Source of the DNA: Sulfitobacter sp. | Lineage (GTDB): Bacteria > Pseudomonadota > Alphaproteobacteria > Rhodobacterales > Rhodobacteraceae | DNA length: 6,150 nucleotides | Direction of reading: 5' to 3' | Assembly: GCA_024636395.1 (NCBI GenBank) | Contig: JAGXHD010000147.1 | Span: 1-6,150, forward strand | In this document: positions 1 to 6,150 of the stretch, piece by piece | How the letters are laid out: each line of letters starts with the position of its first letter | How positions within the stretch are numbered: the stretch's first letter is position 1 | The notes under the pieces: model-generated | The model's input: the letters and a program-made list of their open reading frames with translations, nothing else | Told to the model about the DNA's origin: nothing | The model's database searches: none | Made by a program: the position numbers and the translations under genes

Positions 1-862
1 CGGAAACCATGCCGAACCCCTTGCCCCAGGCCGCTTTCTCGTATGAGGCAAACTCCTCCGGCGTGATGAAACGGTCGACGCGGTGGTGCTTTGGCGTCGG
101 CTGCAAATACTGACCCACGGTCAGAAAATCCACATCCGCCGCCCGCATGTCGTCCATAACCTGCAGCACCGCCTGACGCTCTTCCCCCAGACCGACCATG
201 ATGCCAGATTTGGTAAACATCGAAGGATCAAGCTCCTTCACCCGCTGCAACAAGCGAAGCGAATGAAAATACCGCGCACCGGGGCGCACCTGCGGGTATA
301 GCCCCGGAACGGTTTCGAGGTTGTGGTTGAAGACGTCCGGTTTCGCTTCAACAACAACTTCCAAGGCACTGGGATCGCACTTCAAAAAGTCTGGCGTCAG
401 AATTTCAATCGTGGTGCCGGGCGCCTGGCGCCGCACCGCGCGGATGGTCTGGGCGAAATGCGCCGCCCCGCCGTCGTCTACATCGTCGCGATCGACCGAG
501 GTGATGACCACATGATTCAACCCCAGCTTCTTGACCGCATCCGCCACACGCCCCGGCTCAAACACATCTAGGGCGTCGGGCTTGCCGGTGGCGACGTTGC
601 AGAATGTACAGCCGCGTGTGCAGACCTCGCCCATGATCATCATGGTGGCATGGCCCTGCGACCAGCACTCCCCGACATTAGGACAGCCCGCTTCTTCGCA
701 GACTGTCACCAATTTGTTCTCGCGCATGATCCGCGCGGTGTCCTCGTAGCCCTTGCCGCCGGGCGCGCGGACGCGGATCCAATCGGGCTTTTTGGGCTGG
801 GCATTGTCGGGGCGCCGCGCTTTTTCGGGGTGGCGCTGCTCGGGAATCTTAAGATCGCGCAT
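1..862 (-). CDS. lipA: Lipoyl synthase (partial, C-terminus beyond window edge)
   Basis: Radical SAM enzyme that inserts two sulfur atoms at C6 and C8 of protein-bound octanoyl groups, giving the lipoyl cofactor of 2-oxoacid dehydrogenases and the glycine cleavage system; cytoplasmic. The reverse strand starts MRDLKIPEQRHPEKARRP and reads 287 residues to the window edge, ending GKGFGMVS. Both iron-sulfur motifs are visible. The auxiliary-cluster motif CEEAGCPNVGEC has Cys55, Cys60 and Cys66. The radical SAM motif CTRGCTFC has Cys81, Cys85 and Cys88. Family landmarks GKPDALDVFEPGRVADAV, VVITSVDRDD, FNHNLETVPGLY and KSGIMVGLGE follow in order. Typical LipA is about 315-320 residues, so roughly 30 residues are missing, including the conserved C-terminal RSSYHA region. 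The start ATG at 862 has a GAGG-type ribosome site about 6-7 bases upstream. The DUF6456 gene lies 91 bp upstream in the same direction; a shared transcript is possible but not shown. Confidence 0.97.
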   Translation of the reverse strand, partial: MRDLKIPEQRHPEKARRPDNAQPKKPDWIRVRAPGGKGYEDTARIMRENKLVTVCEEAGCPNVGECWSQGHATMMIMGEVCTRGCTFCNVATGKPDALDVFEPGRVADAVKKLGLNHVVITSVDRDDVDDGGAAHFAQTIRAVRRQAPGTTIEILTPDFLKCDPSALEVVVEAKPDVFNHNLETVPGLYPQVRPGARYFHSLRLLQRVKELDPSMFTKSGIMVGLGEERQAVLQVMDDMRAADVDFLTVGQYLQPTPKHHRVDRFITPEEFASYEKAAWGKGFGMVS

Positions 863-953
863 GGGAACCTCGTGTCTTGTTCCCTGCTTACCTACCACAT
901 TGCAGATGAAACAAAAGCCTTGCGCACCGCATTGCGGCTATGCGCCGCCATTC

Positions 954-2081
954 CTATCCGATGAATGCCCCGCTCGGATCGGCCTTCTCGCTGAAATGCC
1001 GTTTCAATCCCATCAGGGCAATGCGCAGAACGATCTTGCCAGAGCGCGCAGACCAGCCAAGCGTTTTTTCCGCAGTCTCGAGCCCTTCCAGAAAACAGCA
1101 ACAACGCAGGGTCACATCAGACAAGCCCGGACCTAGATCCTGCAACGCGGCGATGACGCGCTTGTGGGCGTTTTGAGTTGCTGTCGGGCCAAAGCGAGGG
1201 ACCGGTGCGCAGGAGCTCCTCAGCGTGATCAGGAACTGCTCCCAATTGGCCGAGACCTCAACGGCCATCTGTGCCATCTCGAAATCCTCGCGCAGCCGCT
1301 CCCCCGCTCTGACCAGATCATCGGTCAGAAACCGCTCTCCGTCCCGATCCCGCCGCCGGGCCAACGCCGCCAACGGGCTTTCAGCGAGGCCGTAGCGGAT
1401 ACGGTGCGGCGTTTCCCGCGCTTCTTCTGTCTCCGGATCTGCATGCTGCGAGGCCTGGGCGCTTTCGTTGCGCGCCATCATGTCGGCCAGCGCGCTGCGC
1501 CCACCCGCAGTGATCTGATACCGGGTGATGCGGCCAGTACCGGATGCGGCAATCCAGCCCCGAAGGGCCATCGTCTCGACGATCCCGCGCGCGACCACGC
1601 CCGTGCGGGTGCTCTCTGCACCCTGCCCGTCGCGTACGATCACGGCCATTTCCATATCGGCGGCAACCGCCAAAATGGCCCGCGTCTCGCATAGTCTGCG
1701 CAAAACGCGCATGCCGTGGGCGGCCATTTCGGCAGCGGCGGGCAGTTCGGGCGCAGAGGCCCAAGCCTGCTGTTTAGCCTCTTGTGTGTCTTGCGCGGCA
1801 TCCAGTGTCCCGGTCTGCGTGCCTTGTACAGTCCCGCCAAGGGTCTTGAGCGCGCCATCCACCAGTGGATCATCGCGCAGTGTTTCCACGCGTCTAATCT
1901 GGCGTAGAATCGTCGACGCATGGCAGCCCTGTTGGCGCGCCAGTGCCCGGATTGGCACGCCCATTTCGGTGTGGTCGATGTAGTTCTGTACGGAGCGCGG
2001 TACCCAGCACGGCACATCCGTGCCGCTGCGCGCCGGTCCTGCTGTCGGTGCTTGAATCAGGTTTAGTGCCATCTGTCCCAT
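954..2081 (-). CDS. Helix-turn-helix protein with C-terminal DUF6456 domain
   Basis: A 375-residue soluble protein, probably DNA-binding; exact role unknown. Residues about 42-64 (VPIRALARQQGCHASTILRQ) look like a resolvase-type helix-turn-helix. A low-complexity Gln/Thr/Ala linker occupies about 83-116. Residues about 118-205 resemble a winged-helix or MarR-like fold, with a helix, a variable loop, and RITRYQITAGGRSAL as a strand-turn-strand wing. Residues about 228-362 match my memory of DUF6456: ESPLAALARRRDRDG, then AGERLREDFEMAQM, then LSDVTLRCCCFLEGLE, then GWSARSGKIVLRIAL. There are three consecutive cysteines at 327-329. No signal peptide or membrane segment is seen. I chose the ATG at 2081 because GAGGAGGG lies 10 bases upstream. 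The frame stays open to a TTG at 2126, but that codon lies inside the probable promoter. The stop is TAG. The gene is divergent from the DUF6477 gene, and lipA lies downstream. The CDS is secure; regulator function is inferred. Confidence 0.9.
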   Translation of the reverse strand: MGQMALNLIQAPTAGPARSGTDVPCWVPRSVQNYIDHTEMGVPIRALARQQGCHASTILRQIRRVETLRDDPLVDGALKTLGGTVQGTQTGTLDAAQDTQEAKQQAWASAPELPAAAEMAAHGMRVLRRLCETRAILAVAADMEMAVIVRDGQGAESTRTGVVARGIVETMALRGWIAASGTGRITRYQITAGGRSALADMMARNESAQASQHADPETEEARETPHRIRYGLAESPLAALARRRDRDGERFLTDDLVRAGERLREDFEMAQMAVEVSANWEQFLITLRSSCAPVPRFGPTATQNAHKRVIAALQDLGPGLSDVTLRCCCFLEGLETAEKTLGWSARSGKIVLRIALMGLKRHFSEKADPSGAFIG

Positions 2082-2091
2082 GTCTGAGTGT

Positions 2092-2099
2092 CCCTCCTC
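2092..2099 (-). promoter_or_regulatory. Strong Shine-Dalgarno of the DUF6456 gene
   Basis: On the minus strand this reads GAGGAGGG, followed by a 10-base spacer and the ATG at 2081. It fixes the start at 2081 in preference to the upstream in-frame TTG at 2126, which has no such site. Confidence 0.8.
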
Positions 2100-2109
2100 A
2101 GCCAAATTA

Positions 2110-2138
2110 AGAATAGGTAAATTCAATCTATGAGTGAA
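2110..2138 (-). promoter_or_regulatory. Candidate sigma70-type promoter of the DUF6456 gene
   Basis: On the minus strand, TTCACT (2138-2133) serves as a possible -35 and TATTCT (2115-2110) as a possible -10, with a 17-bp spacer. Each matches consensus at 4 of 6 positions. Transcription would begin near 2103, giving a leader of about 20 bases that contains the GAGGAGGG site. This agrees with the chosen start codon. It is a pattern match in AT-rich sequence only. Confidence 0.4.
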
Positions 2139-2151
2139 TTGGTTACCTATT
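2112..2151. repeat. Inverted repeat (operator-like) between DUF6456 and DUF6477 genes
   Basis: A perfect 9-bp inverted repeat has arms AATAGGTAA (2112-2120) and TTACCTATT (2143-2151). An inner pair, ATTCA (2121-2125) and TGAAT (2135-2139), extends it with a 3-base bulge. A second, overlapping inverted repeat pairs CAATCTAT (2124-2131) with ATAGATTG (2159-2166), so the two structures exclude each other. The arms overlap the candidate -10 and lie just upstream of the candidate -35 of the DUF6456 gene, as expected for an operator. The binding protein is unknown; the DUF6456 protein itself is a possible autoregulator. Confidence 0.5.
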
Positions 2152-2316
2152 GGTTAAAATAGATTGTAGGACCCATCATTGTTCACAAAATATAAACAAT
2201 CCTGAACCCGCCGAACGCTGCATGGGACAGCCACGCAACACACGGAAAACTGTTGGATTATGGCAAAATCAAGGCAGGCACCCAGCCAAGCTTTCTCATC
2301 ACCGGAGTGACAGATC

Positions 2317-2625
2317 ATGCAAGATATCCACAGCCTGTTGGCCAACCTTCACCGCCCCCGCCTTCTGATGCGCGCCGCGCGCATCGGCGCACAAGACTAC
2401 CGTCGCACAGGTCATCTGCCGCGGCTTCTGGGCTATGGCGTACTCCCGCGTCATGGCGCTGCCTTGATGCGTCTGGTGGATATGGAATCTGATCTGGAAG
2501 AGCAGCGTATCGGAGCCGATGCCTGCTACAGTCTCGTGCACCATGTCGATGTATTAATCGCGATCGTCGGAGAAGCGCGTGCGCTGCGGGCCGCCACATC
2601 GGGCCCGCAGCAGGTTCAATTCTGA
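2317..2625 (+). CDS. DUF6477 family protein
   Basis: A 102-residue protein of unknown function. It is recognised as DUF6477, a short Rhodobacterales family, from its opening MQDIHSLLANLHRPRLLMRA, the following RIGAQDYRRTGHLPRLLG, and the ending HHVDVLIAIVGEARALRAA. It looks soluble and mostly helical, with an Arg-rich N-terminal half and a more acidic central segment (LVDMESDLEEQ). No signal peptide, membrane segment, metal-binding motif or catalytic motif is visible. The ATG at 2317 has GGAG at 2304-2307, a 9-base spacer. It is transcribed divergently from the DUF6456 gene, an arrangement I associate with Rhodobacterales chromosomes, which suggests a shared process or shared control. Its stop lies 13 bp from the stop of the converging MttB-like gene. 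The assignment rests on remembered family resemblance, not a search. Confidence 0.85.
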   Translation: MQDIHSLLANLHRPRLLMRAARIGAQDYRRTGHLPRLLGYGVLPRHGAALMRLVDMESDLEEQRIGADACYSLVHHVDVLIAIVGEARALRAATSGPQQVQF

Positions 2626-2638
2626 GCGGCATGCAAGA

Positions 2639-4177
2639 TTACATGAAGCTATCGGGCTCCGCTGCTTTGCGCTTGGCTACAAAGGCATCGAGCGCTTCAA
2701 GAGTGGCAGGATCCATCGCCGGCTGCTGATAGTCATTGAGCATCTTTTCGACACGAGCGGCGGCGAGGGTTTGCGTATCGCGCGCGCCCTCGTCTTCCCA
2801 TGTTTCGAAGGGCTTGTAATCCAACAGATCGGACTTCCAGAACGATTGCTTGAAGTTCGCCTGGGTGTGCGCGCAGCCCAGATAATGCCCGCCGGGACCA
2901 ACTTCGCGGATCGCATCCATCGCCTGCGCGTTTTCGTCGATCTCGACACCGCGCGCCAGATGATGCAGTGCGCCGAGCTGGTCGGCATCCATCACGAATT
3001 TCTCGAAGGAAGAGACCAGCCCTCCCTCCAGCCAGCCACAGGCGTGCAGCATGAAGTTTACGCCAGACAGCAACCCCATGTTGAGGCTGTTGGACGTCTC
3101 GTAGGCGGCCTGCGCATCGGGAAGTTTCGAGCCGCAGAAAGATCCCGCAGAGCGGTAGGGCAGATTGAGCCGCCGCGCGAGCTGTCCCGCGCCGTAGGTG
3201 ATCATCGCCGCTTCCGGTGTGCCGAATGTGGGTGCACCGGAGTTCATGTCGATCGAGGTCACGAAGGCGCCCATGATCACCGGCGCGCCCGGCTTGATCA
3301 GCTGGCTGTAGGCGATACCCGCCAGCGTCTCTGCGAGAACTTGTGTCAGCGTCCCCGCGACGGAGACAGGTGCCATCGCGCCGCCCACGATGAACGGGCT
3401 GATGATCGAGGCCTGATTATTGGCCGCAAAGATTTCCAGCGCCCCCATCATCGTGTTGTCGAACGTCAGGGGCGAGTTGATGTTGATCAGCGACGTCATC
3501 ACCGTGTTGTCCTGCACGAATTGCTCGCCAAAGAGCACGCCGCACATATCCACCGAATCCTGTGCGCGGGAAGGCTCCGTTACCGAGCCCATGAAGGGTT
3601 TGTCGCTCAGGGTCATATGCGCATGCAGCATATCAAGATGGCGCTTGTTCACGGCGATATCTGTCGGCTCGCAGACCGTCCCGCCCGAATGGTGCAGCCA
3701 TTTGGACATATAGCCTAGCTTTACGAATTTGCGGAAATCTTCCATCGTGGCATACCGGCGGCCGCCCGCGACATCTCGCACGAACGGCGGACCGTAGACT
3801 GGCGCCAGTACGAGGCTCTTGCCGCCCACGACCACGTTTCGGTCTGGATTTCGGGCAACTTGAGTATAGGACGCTGGCGCAGTCTTGATCAATTCGCGCG
3901 CCAGTCCGCGGGGGATCCGCACCCGCTCGCCCTGCACATCCGCGCCCGCGTTGCGCCAGCGGTCCAGCGCGCGGGGATTCTCGGGGAAGTTCACACCGAT
4001 TTCTTCGAGTATCGTCTCGGCGTTGGTCTCGATGATCGACAGGGCCTCTTCCGTCAGGACCTCGTAATTGGGGATGTTGCGCTCGATATAGCGTGCAGTC
4101 TCGAAGGAAACCGCGGTGCGTTCCGCCCGCCGTGCCGCCCCGCCGCCGCCGCGCGCGCGTCTTACTGCTTCTGCCAT
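2639..4177 (-). CDS. Trimethylamine methyltransferase (MttB/COG5598) family protein, non-pyrrolysine
   Basis: A 512-residue cytoplasmic protein of the MttB superfamily. Characterised members move a methyl group from trimethylamine or a quaternary amine (glycine betaine, carnitine, proline betaine) to a corrinoid protein. Family features include LTEEALSIIETNAETILEEIG (about 41-61), DFRKFVKLGYMSKWLHHSGG (147-166), SPLTFDNTMMGALEIF (235-250), PFIVGGAMAPVSVAGTL (261-277), LPYRSAGSFCGSKLPDAQAAYE (339-360) and EGGLVSSFEKFVMDADQLG (384-402). The frame has no internal amber codon, so this is a non-pyrrolysine homologue and is unlikely to use trimethylamine like the archaeal enzyme. The substrate cannot be told. 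The N-terminus (residues 5-20) is Arg/Gly/Ala-rich low complexity. The start is ATG 4177, preceded by AAGGGA; an in-frame ATG at 4252 has no ribosome site and would place a hairpin inside the coding sequence. The stop is TAA. No corrinoid protein gene is adjacent. It diverges from guaA and converges on the DUF6477 gene. Confidence 0.9.
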   Translation of the reverse strand: MAEAVRRARGGGGAARRAERTAVSFETARYIERNIPNYEVLTEEALSIIETNAETILEEIGVNFPENPRALDRWRNAGADVQGERVRIPRGLARELIKTAPASYTQVARNPDRNVVVGGKSLVLAPVYGPPFVRDVAGGRRYATMEDFRKFVKLGYMSKWLHHSGGTVCEPTDIAVNKRHLDMLHAHMTLSDKPFMGSVTEPSRAQDSVDMCGVLFGEQFVQDNTVMTSLININSPLTFDNTMMGALEIFAANNQASIISPFIVGGAMAPVSVAGTLTQVLAETLAGIAYSQLIKPGAPVIMGAFVTSIDMNSGAPTFGTPEAAMITYGAGQLARRLNLPYRSAGSFCGSKLPDAQAAYETSNSLNMGLLSGVNFMLHACGWLEGGLVSSFEKFVMDADQLGALHHLARGVEIDENAQAMDAIREVGPGGHYLGCAHTQANFKQSFWKSDLLDYKPFETWEDEGARDTQTLAAARVEKMLNDYQQPAMDPATLEALDAFVAKRKAAEPDSFM

Positions 4178-4213
4178 GGTCCGTCCCTTTATGCGGTTGT
4201 TTGCATCGCAGTA

Positions 4214-4248
4214 CCGCAATCGCCTGCGCCCTCTCGCGCGGATTGCGG
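4214..4248. repeat. Hairpin in the leader of the MttB-like gene
   Basis: A perfect 8-bp inverted repeat has arms CCGCAATC (4214-4221) and GATTGCGG (4241-4248). Inside it, GCGC (4226-4229) pairs with GCGC (4236-4239) around the six-base loop CCTCTC, with a three-base bulge on one side. It ends 36 bases upstream of the MttB-like start, within the 200-bp divergent space shared with guaA. It may be an RNA leader structure or a protein-binding site. No T-run follows on either strand, so it is not an intrinsic terminator. Confidence 0.45.
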
Positions 4249-4342
4249 CCATGCAGGTAGAAAAGCGACATAATCCCGACCGACGGTGTCATAAACCTGT
4301 CGCCGGAATTCGACGGGGCCAAAGCTGCATGTCAAATCAACC

Positions 4343-4371
4343 TTGTCAGCCCCTCTCGCCGCGCATACTCA
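4343..4371 (+). promoter_or_regulatory. Candidate guaA promoter
   Basis: TTGTCA (4343-4348) and TACTCA (4366-4371) are separated by 17 bp. The -35 matches consensus at 5 of 6 positions; the -10 is weaker. If used, transcription would start about at the guaA ATG (4378), implying a leaderless or almost leaderless message. A promoter further upstream is equally possible; I saw no clear PurR-type operator. Confidence 0.25.
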
Positions 4372-4377
4372 GGGAAC

Positions 4378-5940
4378 ATGACACAAAATACCCATGACCG
4401 CCTCCTTATCATCGACTTTGGCAGCCAAGTGACGCAGCTGATCGCCCGCCGCCTGCGCGAGCTAAATGTCTATTGCGAAATTCACCCTTTCAATGCGGTA
4501 GACGATGCGTTTCTTGATGATTTTGCACCCAAAGCAGTCATCCTGTCGGGTGGACCTGCATCGGTCATTGATGCTGCCTCGCCGCGCCCGCCCGAAAAGG
4601 TCTTTGCCCTCGATGTGCCAATCCTGGGGATCTGCTATGGCCAGCAAGTCATGATGGAAATGCTCGGCGGTAAGGTCGAGACAGGGCACGGTACAAAGGA
4701 ATTCGGCCGCGCCTACGTAACCCCCGCTGCCGCAAAAACCGAGCTGCTGGAGGGCTGGTTCCTGACAGATCGCGAGCAGGTCTGGATGAGCCATGGCGAT
4801 CACGTCAGCCGCATCGCACCAGGCTTCGAAGTGTTCGGCACCTCGCCCAATGCGCCCTTCGCGATCACCGCAGACGAGAGCCGCAAATTCTATGCCGTGC
4901 AATTCCATCCTGAGGTGCACCACACGCCGAACGGTCTGAAATTCTACGAGAATTTTGTGCGTATGGCTGGTTTTACGGGCGATTGGACGATGAACGCCTA
5001 CCGCGAGGAGGCGATCGAAAAGATCCGCTCCACCGTGGGCGAGGCCCATGTGATTTGCGGGCTGTCGGGTGGTGTCGATTCGTCGGTTGCCGCCGCGCTG
5101 ATCCACGAAGCTGTGGGCGACCAACTCACCTGCGTCTTTGTCGATCACGGGCTGCTGCGCAAAAACGAAGCAGATGAAGTTGTCACGATGTTCCGCGACA
5201 ACATGAACCTGAAGGTGATATACGCAGACGAGCGGGATCTGTTTCTGGGCGAGCTCGAAGGCCAATCGGACCCGGAGACGAAACGCAAGATCATCGGACG
5301 ACTTTTCATCGACGTATTCCAGAAATATGCCAATCAGATCGAGGGCGCCGCGTTTCTCGCGCAAGGTACGCTTTACCCCGATGTAATCGAATCGGTTTCC
5401 TTCTCGGGCGGCCCCTCCGTCACCATCAAGAGCCACCATAATGTCGGCGGCCTGCCCGAAAAAATGGGCCTCAAGCTGGTCGAGCCGCTGCGTGAGTTGT
5501 TCAAAGACGAGGTACGCGTGCTGGGCCGCGAATTGGGCCTGCCGCCCTCTTTCATCGGGCGCCACCCCTTCCCAGGCCCCGGCCTCGCCATCCGCTGCCC
5601 CGGCGAGATTACCCGTGAAAAGCTCGAGATCCTGCGCGAAGCCGATGCGGTCTATATCGACCAGATCCGCAAACATGGCCTCTACGATGACATCTGGCAG
5701 GCCTTCGTCGCAATTCTGCCTGTGCGCACCGTGGGCGTGATGGGCGACGGGCGCACGTATGATTTCGCCTGCGCGCTGCGCGCCGTGACCTCCGTGGACG
5801 GGATGACCGCTGACTATTATCCCTTCAGCCACGATTTCTTGGGCGAAACGGCGACGCGCATCATCAACGAGGTGCCGGGCATCAACCGTGTCACCTACGA
5901 CATCACGTCCAAACCACCCGGAACAATCGAGTGGGAATGA
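4378..5940 (+). CDS. guaA: GMP synthase (glutamine-hydrolysing)
   Basis: Converts XMP, ATP and glutamine to GMP, AMP, pyrophosphate and glutamate in the last step of guanine nucleotide synthesis; a cytoplasmic homodimer. The 520 residues compare with 525 in E. coli. The N-terminal class I glutamine amidotransferase domain (about 8-195) carries the nucleophile Cys86 in GICYGQQVM and the triad partners His177 and Glu179 in QFHPEVHH. The ATP pyrophosphatase domain (about 205-395) has the P-loop LSGGVDSSV (229-237), then FVDHGLLR, QGTLYPDVIES and a KSHHNVGGLPE loop. The C-terminal XMP-binding and dimerisation domain includes RHPFPGPGLAIR (395-406) and ends in the conserved KPPGTIEWE. All key residues are present. 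The start ATG gives the usual family N-terminus, though its purine-rich AGGGAAC abuts the ATG, leaving an unusually short spacer. It stands alone in this window, with neither guaB nor another purine gene beside it. Confidence 0.99.
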   Translation: MTQNTHDRLLIIDFGSQVTQLIARRLRELNVYCEIHPFNAVDDAFLDDFAPKAVILSGGPASVIDAASPRPPEKVFALDVPILGICYGQQVMMEMLGGKVETGHGTKEFGRAYVTPAAAKTELLEGWFLTDREQVWMSHGDHVSRIAPGFEVFGTSPNAPFAITADESRKFYAVQFHPEVHHTPNGLKFYENFVRMAGFTGDWTMNAYREEAIEKIRSTVGEAHVICGLSGGVDSSVAAALIHEAVGDQLTCVFVDHGLLRKNEADEVVTMFRDNMNLKVIYADERDLFLGELEGQSDPETKRKIIGRLFIDVFQKYANQIEGAAFLAQGTLYPDVIESVSFSGGPSVTIKSHHNVGGLPEKMGLKLVEPLRELFKDEVRVLGRELGLPPSFIGRHPFPGPGLAIRCPGEITREKLEILREADAVYIDQIRKHGLYDDIWQAFVAILPVRTVGVMGDGRTYDFACALRAVTSVDGMTADYYPFSHDFLGETATRIINEVPGINRVTYDITSKPPGTIEWE

Positions 5941-6004
5941 AGTCGAGATCCGCTTTGGTTTCTAGTGGTATGCTATAGCACCGTTTACTGCGCTGATTTT
6001 GAAG

Positions 6005-6026
6005 TAGAATTTATTCTAGGTTTTTT
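6005..6026 (+). terminator. Weak intrinsic-terminator-like hairpin after guaA
   Basis: TAGAAT (6005-6010) and ATTCTA (6013-6018) form a short AT-rich stem, followed after GG by six T residues (6021-6026). It lies 64 bases past the guaA stop. The T-run is correct for a terminator, but the stem is short, AT-rich and tightly looped, so termination here is uncertain. Confidence 0.3.
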
Positions 6027-6043
6027 CGCGGGTCTTGGCGGCC

Positions 6044-6118
6044 TTTATCACCCTGAAGTCGGGTGTGGTGATCATGCCATGTTATTTCAGCATGAGACCC
6101 ACCTCAGACCCTGATAAA
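6044..6118. repeat. Long imperfect inverted repeat downstream of guaA
   Basis: Nested complementary segments can fold into a hairpin of about 75 bases: TTTATCA (6044-6050) with TGATAAA (6112-6118), CTGA (6053-6056) with TCAG (6104-6107), GGTG (6062-6065) with CACC (6100-6103), GGT (6067-6069) with ACC (6097-6099), and TCATGC (6072-6077) with GCATGA (6090-6095). The apical loop is 12 bases. About 24 base pairs form in strict nested order, interrupted by small bulges. The flanking run is A-rich on the plus strand, so it is not a plus-strand terminator. It could be a small non-coding RNA, an intergenic repeat element, or the edge of a mobile element that continues past the window. Confidence 0.5.
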
Positions 6119-6150
6119 AAAACAGCTTTATGTATTCATGAACCACACCG

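Noticed and set aside
934..948. GCGGC/GCCGC stem in the gap before lipA
   Set aside because: Only 5 bp with no adjacent T-run on the minus strand, so it is not a credible terminator between the DUF6456 gene and lipA.
1164..1694. A 176-codon open frame on the plus strand opposite the DUF6456 gene
   Set aside because: It is antisense to a gene with a recognised domain, a strong ribosome site and appropriate codon use; it shows no recognisable motifs of its own.
2261..2275. Sigma54-like TGGCA and GC element upstream of the DUF6477 gene
   Set aside because: The GG-N10-GC spacing is present, but the downstream half is AGGCA rather than TTGCA, and no activator site is seen.
2579..3718. A 379-codon open frame on the plus strand opposite the MttB-like gene
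   Set aside because: It overlaps the end of the DUF6477 gene and is antisense to a recognised family protein. Its Arg/His-rich translation is typical of a mirror frame.
4462..5832. A 456-codon open frame on the minus strand opposite guaA
   Set aside because: It lies wholly antisense to an unmistakable guaA gene. Long antisense frames are expected opposite GC-rich coding sequence with strong third-position bias, and its translation shows no family I recognise.
5971..5980. Palindrome TGCTATAGCA
   Set aside because: A ten-base perfect palindrome with no extension and no T-run following. It is too short to call an operator or terminator without other evidence.
5941..6114. A 57-codon extension in frame after the guaA stop codon
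   Set aside because: The guaA protein already ends at the conserved GTIEWE tail. The extension shows none of the coding bias of neighbouring genes, and an open stretch of this length is not rare by chance. Stop-codon readthrough is unsupported.
6138..6150. Possible start of a new plus-strand gene (ATG at 6138)
   Set aside because: Only four codons fit before the window ends and there is no ribosome binding site upstream.

Overview
The window looks like chromosome of a Rhodobacterales (Roseobacter/Paracoccus-type) alphaproteobacterium. The basis is high-GC coding with strong third-position GC bias, GuaA and LipA proteins of alphaproteobacterial type, and a divergent pair of small-family genes (DUF6456 and DUF6477) that I know mainly from Rhodobacterales. 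This placement comes from recognising the proteins, not from a database search.

Layout, left to right. (1) 1-862, minus: lipA, lipoyl synthase, cut by the window edge so that about the last 30 residues are missing. (2) 954-2081, minus: a 375-residue helix-turn-helix protein ending in a DUF6456 domain, upstream of and co-oriented with lipA (91 bp gap). (3) 2082-2316: an AT-rich divergent intergenic region with a strong ribosome binding site, a plausible promoter and overlapping inverted repeats. (4) 2317-2625, plus: a 102-residue DUF6477 protein. (5) 2639-4177, minus: a 512-residue trimethylamine methyltransferase (MttB/COG5598) family protein without pyrrolysine, converging on the DUF6477 gene with 13 bp between stops. 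(6) 4178-4377: a divergent intergenic region with a hairpin in the leader of the MttB-like gene. (7) 4378-5940, plus: guaA, glutamine-hydrolysing GMP synthase, complete. (8) 5941-6150: a more AT-rich non-coding tail with a weak terminator-like hairpin and a long imperfect hairpin at 6044-6118.

The genes do not form one pathway. lipA (cofactor synthesis) and guaA (purine synthesis) are housekeeping genes. The MttB-like protein suggests one-carbon or quaternary-amine metabolism, but no corrinoid protein or reductive activase is present to complete a pathway here. The DUF6456/DUF6477 pair is probably a lineage-conserved regulatory module of unknown function.

I found no CRISPR array, tRNA, rRNA, insertion sequence gene or defence system. 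I see no evidence of a new multi-gene system. The observations most worth checking are the operator-like structure between the DUF6456 and DUF6477 genes, the orphan non-pyrrolysine MttB homologue with its leader hairpin, and the long hairpin after guaA.
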